DNA of 64,000 nt from Nocardiopsis kunsanensis DSM 44524 (GTDB taxonomy: Bacteria; Actinomycetota; Actinomycetes; Streptosporangiales; Streptosporangiaceae), in contig NZ_ANAY01000001.1 in the NCBI RefSeq assembly GCF_000340965.1, forward strand, positions 124,001 through 188,000, read 5' to 3'. The notes below the pieces were generated by a model that ran no database searches, was not told where the DNA came from, and saw only the letters and a program-made list of their open reading frames with translations. Shown one piece after another: positions 57,913-64,000 of this stretch (its first letter is position 1; each line of letters starts with the position of its first letter). A program made the position numbers and the translations under genes.

Positions 57913-58503
57913 ATGAACGACGACGACCTCTCCCGTGTCCTCGACGTGGTCGGTCCGCGACTGCGCGACCTGCGCAAGGACCGCGAACTCACACTGACCC
58001 ACGTCTCCGCCAGGACGGGCATCTCGACCAGCACACTGTCCCGGTTGGAGTCCGGTGGACGGCGCCCCACCCTGGAACTCCTGCTGCCGCTGGCGCGGGT
58101 CTACGACGTGCCGCTCGACGAACTCGTGGACGCGCCCCGCACCGGCGACCCGCGTATCCACCCGAAGCCGGTGACGCGGGGCGGGCAGACGATCGTGCCG
58201 CTCACCAACGATCTGGGGAGTCTGCGCGCGTACAAGTTCGTCGTGCCTGCGCCGGAGGGCCCGCTCCCCCCGGCCGACCTGCAGACACACGAGGGCTACG
58301 ACTGGTTGTACGTGCTCTCCGGGCAGCTGCTGTTGAGCCTGGGTGATCAGGAGACCCTGTTGAAGTCGGGTGAGGCCGCGGAGTTCGACACCCGTGTTCC
58401 GCACGCGGTCCGCAACCCCGGCCCGGCGGTCACCGAGTACCTGACCCTGTTCGGGCCCCAGGGCGAACGGGTGCACCTGCGGGCGCGCACCGTGCGCAAG
58501 TGA
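57913..58503 (+). CDS. XRE-family regulator with C-terminal cupin domain
   Basis: A 196-residue regulator: an N-terminal XRE helix-turn-helix (RLRDLRKDRELTLTHVSARTG, then ISTSTLSRLESGGRRPTLEL, residues 15-65) and a C-terminal small beta-barrel cupin (about 110-190) with THEGYDWLYVLSGQLLLSLG, GEAAEFDTRVPHAVRN and EYLTLFGPQG, where His residues could bind metal or ligand. Such proteins often sense small molecules and control an adjacent oxidoreductase. It is divergent from the flavoprotein gene and shares a palindromic site with it. Confidence 0.9.
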   Translation: MNDDDLSRVLDVVGPRLRDLRKDRELTLTHVSARTGISTSTLSRLESGGRRPTLELLLPLARVYDVPLDELVDAPRTGDPRIHPKPVTRGGQTIVPLTNDLGSLRAYKFVVPAPEGPLPPADLQTHEGYDWLYVLSGQLLLSLGDQETLLKSGEAAEFDTRVPHAVRNPGPAVTEYLTLFGPQGERVHLRARTVRK

Positions 58504-58524
58504 GACCGGGGCGGGCCCCGCCCG

Positions 58525-60288
58525 TCAGTCGCCCGCGGTCTCGGCCTGCTCCAGCCAGACCTCCTCGAGCTCCTCGCGCTCGGCCGTGAGGGCCCTGACC
58601 TCGGCGTCCAGCTCGGCGAGTTCGGCGTAGTCGTCGGCGGCAGCGGCCATGAGCTCGTGGAGCTCGTTCTCGCGCTTGGTGATGCGGTCCATGCGCCGCT
58701 CGGCCCGCTGCATCTCCTTCCGGGCCGCACGGCGGTCGGCGGCCGAGACCTTCGGCTGCTCCTTGGGGGCCTGCTCGGCCGTGCCGGGGACCTCGGCCGG
58801 GCCGCTGGTCTCCTCGCGGCGCCGCAGGTACTCCTCCACTCCCCCGGGCAGGAACGCCAGGCTCCCGTCGCCCATGAGCGCCATGACCCGGTCGGTGATG
58901 CGCTCCAGGAAGTACCGGTCGTGGGTGACCAGCACGAGCGAGCCCGGCCAGCCGTCGAGGAGGTCCTCCAGCTCGGTGAGGGTCTCGATGTCCAGGTCGT
59001 TGGTGGGCTCGTCCAGCAGCAGCACGTTCGGCTCGTCCATGAGCAGGCGCAGGAGCTGCAGCCGGCGCCGCTCACCGCCGGACAGGTCACCGATCGGGGT
59101 CCACTGGCGGTCGCCGCGGAACCCGAAACGCTCCAGCATCTGCCCGGCGGAGTAGTCGCGCTTGCCGATGGTGACGTGTTCACGCACGTCCTTGACGGCC
59201 TGCAGCGGACGCTGGGCGGGGTCGAGCTCGGCGACGTTCTGCGACAGGTGGGCGAGCTTGACCGTGCGACCCACCCGCACCGTTCCGGTGTCGGGCTCGC
59301 GTTCCCGGGCGAGGAGCTTCAGCAGCGTGGACTTGCCGGAACCGTTGACCCCCACCAGGCCGACCCGGTCGCCCGGCCCCAGCTGCCAGGTCAGGTGGTC
59401 CAGCAGGGTGCGGTCGGGAACGGAGTAGGAGACGTTCTCGAGGTCGATGACGGACTTGCCCAGGCGGGAGCTGGCGAAGCGCACCAACTCCACGCTGTCG
59501 CGCGGCGGCGGCTCGTCCGCGATGAGCTGGTTGGCGGCCTCGACCCGGAACTTGGGCTTGGACGTGCGCGCAGGCGCACCCCGGCGCAACCACGCGAGTT
59601 CCTTGCGCATGAGGTTCTGGCGGCGGTCCTCCGCGGCGGCGGCCTGGCGTTCGCGTTCGGCCTTGGCGAGCACGTAGGCGGCGTAACCGCCCTCGTAGCG
59701 CTCGACGGTGCCGCGGCCGACCTCCCACGTGCGGGTGGTGACCGCGTCCAGGAACCAGCGGTCGTGGGTGACGACCACGAGCGCCTCGGAACGGCCGTTG
59801 AGGTGCTGGGCGAGCCAGGCGATGCCCTCGATGTCGAGGTGGTTGGTGGGCTCGTCGAGTGCGATGAGGTCGTGGTCGTCGACCAGGAGGCGGGCCAGTC
59901 CGGTACGCCGCCGCTCGCCGCCGGAGAGCTCCGAGAGGGGCAGGTCCAGGTCCCAGCCGCTGAGCAGTCCGCGCAGGATGTCGCGGATCCGGGCGCTGCC
60001 GGCCCACTCGTGCTCGGCCATCTCGCCCAGGACGAACCGGCCCACCGTGGTGTCGGGGAACTCGTCGCGCTGGTGGAGGAACCCGACCCGCAGGCCGCGG
60101 TTGTGCACCACCCGGCCGGAGTCGGGTCCGGTCAGGCCGGAGAGCACCGACAGGAGCGTGGACTTGCCGCCGCCGTTGCGGCCGACCACGCCGATGCGTT
60201 CACCTGCCTCGATGCCGAGCGAGACCTCGTCGAGGAGCACGAGCGGCCCGTAGGCCAGGGACACGTCCTGAAGATTGACCAGATTCAT
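58525..60288 (-). CDS. ABC-F family ATPase
   Basis: A 587-residue protein with two ABC ATPase domains and no membrane part, as in the ABC-F (Uup/EttA/antibiotic-resistance) family that acts on the ribosome. First domain: GVVGRNGGGKSTLLSVLSG, LSGGERRRTGLARLL, LIALDEPTNHLD; second: GLVGVNGSGKSTLLKLLA, LSGGERRRLQLLRLL, VLLLDEPTNDLD. A roughly 85-residue linker with KAERERQAAAAEDRRQNLMRK lies between them, and the C-terminus is a coiled coil (KEMQRAERRMDRITKREN). Lacking subfamily evidence, resistance should not be assumed. GGGGAG precedes the ATG. Confidence 0.9.
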   Translation of the reverse strand: MNLVNLQDVSLAYGPLVLLDEVSLGIEAGERIGVVGRNGGGKSTLLSVLSGLTGPDSGRVVHNRGLRVGFLHQRDEFPDTTVGRFVLGEMAEHEWAGSARIRDILRGLLSGWDLDLPLSELSGGERRRTGLARLLVDDHDLIALDEPTNHLDIEGIAWLAQHLNGRSEALVVVTHDRWFLDAVTTRTWEVGRGTVERYEGGYAAYVLAKAERERQAAAAEDRRQNLMRKELAWLRRGAPARTSKPKFRVEAANQLIADEPPPRDSVELVRFASSRLGKSVIDLENVSYSVPDRTLLDHLTWQLGPGDRVGLVGVNGSGKSTLLKLLAREREPDTGTVRVGRTVKLAHLSQNVAELDPAQRPLQAVKDVREHVTIGKRDYSAGQMLERFGFRGDRQWTPIGDLSGGERRRLQLLRLLMDEPNVLLLDEPTNDLDIETLTELEDLLDGWPGSLVLVTHDRYFLERITDRVMALMGDGSLAFLPGGVEEYLRRREETSGPAEVPGTAEQAPKEQPKVSAADRRAARKEMQRAERRMDRITKRENELHELMAAAADDYAELAELDAEVRALTAEREELEEVWLEQAETAGD

Positions 60289-60344
60289 CACTCCCCATTG
60301 TGGTCCCCTCTCCGCAGTGCCCGCGCCCACGGAGGCCCCCGGGG

Positions 60345-61070
60345 TCAGTCCGCCACCGGGTGCATCGGTGACGGTGACCGGTCGGGTCCCCCCGTGTGGA
60401 CCCTGCGGGCCGCCCTCAGGCAGACCACGGCGATGACCGTGCCGGCCACGGAACCCGCGGTGTTGAGCATCACGTGGGCGGTGTCGGCCGTACTGCCCGC
60501 GGCCATGGCCCACTGGACGCTCTCGACGCCCACCGACAGCGCGGGTCCGAAGGACAGGCGTGCCCAGCACCGGGTGAAGGAGTGGAAGGCGAGAATTCCG
60601 ACGGGGACGAACAGGAGCAGACCGAGGAGATGTTCGGGCGCCTTGTCGCGCTCCGGGCCGACGACCTCGATGTTTCCTGTGTCACCGTGCAGGAAGAAGG
60701 CCGTTCCGTGGGGGCCGGGGAATTCCGCCCGACCGTCCGCGGAGGATGTCTCGGGGGTGTGCTGGTCGAGGCGGCCGTCGGTGGTTTCCGTGGAGAAGTC
60801 TCCGTTCGCTCCGGTGTCGGCGAAGGCCTCACTGATGTCGCCCACCGGGTCCCAGTCGAGATCGCGCGTGTGCGAGCCCATCTGGTCCCATTCCCCCAAA
60901 GGAGCGGCGATGAACAGGAAGAAGACGAGGGTGCACGCGGCGAGGAGCCCCCGGGGCAGGCCGGTGGACGAGCGCAGTTCGCTCCGTGCGAGGCAGAAGG
61001 CGCCGACCAGGAGCGCCACGAGCACGAGCCCCACCGTCAGAGGGGTGACGTAGAAGAGCAGGTTCCCCAT
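60345..61070 (-). CDS. VanZ-like family membrane protein
   Basis: A 241-residue membrane protein with helices at about 1-22, 38-58, 145-165 and later, and an inserted polar stretch of roughly 75 residues (from GEWDQMGSHTRDLDWDP to FFLHGDTGN) that probably faces outside. The second half, LLGLLLFVPVGILAFHSF, SVGVESVQWAM and ADTAHVMLNTAGSVAGTV, matches the VanZ-like pattern (the E..Q and D...N..G residues). The family is wide; teicoplanin resistance belongs to few members and is not implied. GGAGGACAT precedes the ATG. Confidence 0.85.
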   Translation of the reverse strand: MGNLLFYVTPLTVGLVLVALLVGAFCLARSELRSSTGLPRGLLAACTLVFFLFIAAPLGEWDQMGSHTRDLDWDPVGDISEAFADTGANGDFSTETTDGRLDQHTPETSSADGRAEFPGPHGTAFFLHGDTGNIEVVGPERDKAPEHLLGLLLFVPVGILAFHSFTRCWARLSFGPALSVGVESVQWAMAAGSTADTAHVMLNTAGSVAGTVIAVVCLRAARRVHTGGPDRSPSPMHPVAD

Positions 61071-61609
61071 ATGTCCTCCGTGCGAAGAAAGCCGAGTTCC
61101 TGGATCGGCCTTGAAACTGTACACACAGAGAATCCCTGAACATGAAGGTTTCTCTGCTTTCCATCGACGAAACAGGAGGACACATACGACCGAATCCGCT
61201 CGCAACAACCTAGCTAAATCGGAGATTCATCTCGCGTGCGACGTAATACCCGCAAGGTGCATACCATGAAAACCCACGTGGGTTCCCGCGCGTGTGCCCA
61301 CGAGAGGGAAGGGGCGGCACGGGCGCACACATGCGGATACGTGCGTTCGCCGGGGCGCGCGGCCGAACGGCCCCGGCCCATGTACGCCCTCTGGATCAGC
61401 GCAGGTGAACGGGGATCCGACGCCGAGGCCGGGACTCCCCCCGGCGGCCGTGGGACGGAACCGCCCCGTGGCTCCCGGACGCCAGGACCCGACCAGAGGT
61501 TCTCACTCGGCGCCGTCCCCGCACGGCCGAGTACGGTGCGCTCATCCCCGCGCGCATAATGCGCACGGAATCCGGGGCTTTAAGGGACACGCCGCACCGG
61601 CCGGCCCGT
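61071..61609. other. Gap between VanZ-like and transketolase genes
   Basis: About 540 bases with no convincing gene. The left part is the promoter region of the VanZ-like gene and is relatively AT-rich; the rest contains GC-rich frames with poor codon use and no recognisable protein. Confidence 0.4.
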
Positions 61610-61644
61610 GAGCGGGGTGCCCGCCCCTGCTGAGCACCCCGCTC
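61610..61644. terminator. Terminator of the transketolase genes
   Basis: GAGCGGGGTGC and GCACCCCGCTC are perfect 11-base arms six bases beyond the stop of the C-terminal transketolase gene (minus strand). Confidence 0.75.
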
Positions 61645-61649
61645 GCGCC

Positions 61650-62618
61650 TCACAAGAGGAAGAAGTCCCGCGCGGCCCCGGCGATGCCCTCGGCATCGAG
61701 GCCATGAGCGCGGTCGTGCTCGTGCGGGTCGCCGTAGGCCCGCAGCTCCGTGTCCCGGGTGACGCCGAGACCGCGCTGCCGGTGACGCCGGTCGGAGAGC
61801 GCTGCGGAGACCTCGTGGGCCGAGGTGCCTTCCAGGTAGGGCTCCACGAGCAGCACGTCTGCGCTGCCCGCGGCGGCCGTGATGCGGTTGAGGCCCTGGC
61901 GGTCGAAGGGCCGCACGGTCGAGGCGTAGGCGACGGTCACGTCGAGGCCGGCGGTGGCTTCCAACGTCCGGTCCAGCATCGGCCCCACGGCGACGACCAC
62001 CCCGGCGGAACGCCCGGACCCCTGGCGCACGACGGTCAGCCGCTCGGACACCGGCACCGGCGCCCGATTGGTCTCCGACGACAGCCGGAGGTAGACGGGG
62101 CGCTCGCCGGCGATCTCCTGCCGGAGCAGACCCCGCACCTCGTCGGGGTGGCCGGGCACGTGCACGGCCCACCCCGGCAGGCTGTCCACGAGTGCCACGT
62201 CGCCGGGCGACTGGTGGGTGCGTCCGGCGAAGGAGGCGTCGTAGGAACCCCCGATACCGACGAGGACCGCGCCCACACCCTGATGGGACAGGGAGATCTT
62301 GAGCTGCTCGAAGGGCCGCTCCACCAGGAAGGGCGCGTAGCTGTGCACGATCGGCCGCATCCCGGTGAGCGCGAGTCCGCCTGCGACCCCGACCAGTGCC
62401 TGCTCCCGGATCCCCACGTCGATGACCCGCTGGGGATGCCGTGCGGCGGACTCGCGGAACTTGTCCCCGGAGATGACGGCGAGCACGAGCGCGGCCCGGG
62501 GGTCCTCGTCGATCGCCTCGCGCGCAGTAGCGGCGAAGGCGTCACGCATCGAGGCCCCGGACGCCGTGTGGATGTCCATGGACTGCGCGGGCACGTGCGT
62601 CTGCACGGGTGTGTTCAA
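61650..62618 (-). CDS. Transketolase, C-terminal subunit
   Basis: The 322-residue pyrimidine-binding and C-terminal half of a two-gene transketolase. It carries AVISGDKFRESAARHPQRVIDVGIREQALVGVAGGLAL (cited in part as DVGIREQALVGVAGG, with the catalytic Glu of thiamine activation), HSYAPFLVERPFEQLK and DVTVAYASTVRPFD. The start is a TTG at 62618 with AGGGAAG before it, 10 bases after the stop of the N-terminal subunit gene. Split enzymes of this kind occur in pentose or sugar-acid pathways. Not a frameshift, because each part has its own start and ribosome site. Confidence 0.88.
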   Translation of the reverse strand: MNTPVQTHVPAQSMDIHTASGASMRDAFAATAREAIDEDPRAALVLAVISGDKFRESAARHPQRVIDVGIREQALVGVAGGLALTGMRPIVHSYAPFLVERPFEQLKISLSHQGVGAVLVGIGGSYDASFAGRTHQSPGDVALVDSLPGWAVHVPGHPDEVRGLLRQEIAGERPVYLRLSSETNRAPVPVSERLTVVRQGSGRSAGVVVAVGPMLDRTLEATAGLDVTVAYASTVRPFDRQGLNRITAAAGSADVLLVEPYLEGTSAHEVSAALSDRRHRQRGLGVTRDTELRAYGDPHEHDRAHGLDAEGIAGAARDFFLL

Positions 62619-62628
62619 GGTTCTTCCC

Positions 62629-63339
62629 TCAGCTCTGCGACGGAGTGGTGACGACGACGGCGAGCGGCCGCCCGGGGTGCGGTTCGGTGAGGGCGCGGTG
62701 GACGGCGTCGTGGTGGCGCCCGCGTGCGCTGCGCACCTCCCAGCCCTCGACCTCGAAGCGGGTTCCCACACCCCCGGGCCAGGGCGGTGTGGCCGAACGG
62801 TTGTCGACGACGACGGCGGTGAGGTTGTCGGCCCCCAGACGCGCTGCGGCGGCGATGGCCTCGTGGTTGCTTCCTTCCTGGAGCTCACCGTCGCCGACGA
62901 GCACGACGACGCGGGGCCGGGTCCCGTCGTCGCGCCGGATCCCCTGGGCACGCAGTCCGAGGGCACTGCCGAGGGCGAGGGGCAGCCCGTGCCCGAGCGA
63001 TCCGCTGCTGATCTCGACGCCGAGGGCGAGGGTGCGGTCGGGGTGGAACCCGAGTGGTGAGTCGTAGGCCCCCCATCCGCGCAGGGTGGACACGTCGAGG
63101 AACCCCTTGGCGGCGAGCACGGCGTAGTAGGCGGCCGGTCCGTGTCCCTTGGAGAGCAGGAACCGGTCGCGGTCGGGTGCGTCCGCGGTCTCGGGGCTCA
63201 CCCGCAGGATGCGGTCGTAGAGCGTCCAGATGACGTCGAGCGTGGAGTGGGCGGCCTCGAAGTGTTTCTCGTCGCCCTCCATGAGGCCGACGAGCGAGGG
63301 CAGATCGGCGTAACGGCTGAATGCGGCTGCGGTGGTCAT
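62629..63339 (-). CDS. Transketolase, N-terminal TPP-binding subunit
   Basis: The 236-residue thiamine-diphosphate-binding half of the same enzyme. Motifs: LLSKGHGPAAYYAVLAAKG, GSLGHGLPLALGSALG and the TPP/Mg site VVLVGDGELQEGSNHEA, with DNRSATP in place of the usual DxN continuation. Together with the following gene it forms an alpha2beta2-like transketolase of about 560 residues. A GTG at 63345 two codons upstream is an alternative start. The genes lie beside a SorC-type sugar regulator, which suggests inducible carbohydrate metabolism. Confidence 0.88.
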   Translation of the reverse strand: MTTAAAFSRYADLPSLVGLMEGDEKHFEAAHSTLDVIWTLYDRILRVSPETADAPDRDRFLLSKGHGPAAYYAVLAAKGFLDVSTLRGWGAYDSPLGFHPDRTLALGVEISSGSLGHGLPLALGSALGLRAQGIRRDDGTRPRVVVLVGDGELQEGSNHEAIAAAARLGADNLTAVVVDNRSATPPWPGGVGTRFEVEGWEVRSARGRHHDAVHRALTEPHPGRPLAVVVTTPSQS

Positions 63340-63386
63340 GTCCACCAGTGTTCGCCCTCAAGTTTGGTTGAGGTCAACCTCCGGGT

Positions 63387-64000
63387 TCAGCTGTCCTCGG
63401 ACCCGGCCTCCGCACGGCCCGTGTCCGCGTCCCCCGTGTCCGCGTCCCCCGTGTCCTCCTCGGCCAGCAGTACCCGTGCGGCTTCGCTATCGGTCACCAG
63501 TGTGGAGACCAGCCCGCTGCGCAGCGCCGCACTCACCGCCCGCGCCTTGGCCCGGTCCCCGGCCCCGGCCACCGCCACGACCTCGGGCACCCGCCGCAGC
63601 TGCTCGGCGCGCACACTGATGATGCGCTCGGCCAGGTCGCTGTGGATCTGGTTGCCGGCGCCGTCGAACAGCTGCGCCGACATCTCCGCGCGCACGCCCA
63701 GCCCCGTGTACCGTTCCCGCGCCTCGGGGTCCAGCGCCTGGTACACGGTGGAGTTCCGTTCGTCCCAGCCGCCGATGGCCACCACCGCGGTCGTGAGCCG
63801 GTCGTAGTGCGCGAAGGCGCTCGCGATCCCGGGGTCGGAACGCAGGGTGGCGGCAGTGGCCGCGTCCGGCAGGATCAACGGTGCATAGATCGGGTAGGCG
63901 GGCCCACCGCTCAGCGCCGCGGCCCGGCGCACGGTCTCCACGGACCCGCCTGCTCCGGCGTGTTCGGAGAGCACCCCGTTGAGCTGCACGACCGTGCACT
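63387..64000 (-). CDS. SorC/DeoR-family sugar-sensing transcriptional regulator, 5' end outside window
   Basis: The C-terminal 204 residues of a regulator whose ligand domain is of the sugar-phosphate-binding SorC type: VVQLNGVLSEHAGAGG (start outside), YPIYAPLILPDAATA, AVVAIGGWDERNSTVYQ, AEMSAQLFDGAGNQI and VVAVAGAGDRAKARAV. The DNA-binding domain lies right of the window. The C-terminus ends in acidic repeats EEDTGDADTGDADTGRAE encoded by two 15-base repeats (63420-63455). It probably controls the transketolase genes downstream and perhaps genes on its other side. Confidence 0.85.
   Translation of the reverse strand, partial: CTVVQLNGVLSEHAGAGGSVETVRRAAALSGGPAYPIYAPLILPDAATAATLRSDPGIASAFAHYDRLTTAVVAIGGWDERNSTVYQALDPEARERYTGLGVRAEMSAQLFDGAGNQIHSDLAERIISVRAEQLRRVPEVVAVAGAGDRAKARAVSAALRSGLVSTLVTDSEAARVLLAEEDTGDADTGDADTGRAEAGSEDS

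Noticed and set aside
58525..60288. Antibiotic resistance ABC-F protein
   Set aside because: The sequence shows only general ABC-F features; housekeeping members look the same and no antibiotic cluster is near.
60345..61070. Glycopeptide resistance by VanZ
   Set aside because: Only the general VanZ-like fold is seen; there are no vanHAX, vanS or vanR genes, and most family members are unrelated to resistance.
61650..63339. Transketolase gene broken by a frameshift
   Set aside because: Each part has its own start codon and ribosome site with only 10 bases between them, and two-subunit transketolases are a known class.
63420..63455. Short tandem repeat as a CRISPR-like array
   Set aside because: Two 15-base repeats without spacers lie inside a coding region and encode an acidic tail.

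Overview
The window comes from the chromosome of a high-GC actinobacterium. Evidence: very high GC at third codon positions, many GTG/TTG starts, an AccA3/AccD5/AccE type acyl-CoA carboxylase, an LpdA-PNP-adenosine deaminase neighbourhood resembling Mycobacterium Rv3303c-Rv3313c, and promoters of the leaderless TANNNT type. Protein style suggests Nocardiopsaceae or a relative, but the species cannot be fixed from this sequence. Almost all of it is housekeeping chromosome; no prophage, CRISPR array or large biosynthetic cluster was seen.

Layout. 1-5.5 kb: sdhCA (truncated at the window edge) divergent from a LysR regulator with a clear T-N11-A box between them, then a metallo-hydrolase and a class III nucleotide cyclase. 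5.5-13.8 kb: PH-domain protein, BirA, PEP carboxylase and, divergently, accD5-accE-accA3; this unites biotin ligase, a biotin enzyme and oxaloacetate supply. 13.8-18 kb: Uma2-family protein, a cysteine-rich leader peptide in front of a DAACS symporter, and a secreted membrane-anchored protein. 18-27 kb: flavoprotein disulfide reductase, purine nucleoside phosphorylase, orphan iron box, PH protein, adenosine deaminase, M20 amidohydrolase, GCS2-type ligase, YihY/BrkB membrane protein. 27-40 kb: degenerate GHMP kinase, LCP wall ligase, NADP isocitrate dehydrogenase, DUF3017, FHA-HTH protein, folD, purH, purN (one-carbon and purine synthesis), small membrane protein, Wzz-like protein plus APH-like protein. 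40-47 kb: subtilisin, cysN/cysD/cysQ sulfate activation genes, GH10 xylanase.

47-55 kb: pth, an intact IscB element with its upstream omega/HEARO RNA region, rplY, prs, glmU, tRNA-Gln(TTG), a fatty acyl desaturase, an internally deleted TnpB-type element and a TetR gene. 55-64 kb: MarR regulator, GDSL lipoprotein, thioredoxin-reductase-like flavoprotein divergent from an XRE-cupin regulator, ABC-F ATPase, VanZ-like protein, a two-gene transketolase and a SorC/DeoR sugar-sensing regulator cut by the window end.

Most notable: (i) the IscB RNA-guided nuclease element between rplY and pth, with all nuclease residues intact and an 18-base hairpin repeated at both ends; (ii) a 24-residue Cys-rich leader peptide that looks like a cysteine-responsive attenuator for an uptake system; (iii) a TnpB-derived relic that kept its right end and RNA region; (iv) an iron box with no gene behind it that may drive a small RNA; (v) several promoters where the operator palindrome, the -10 and a leaderless start coincide.
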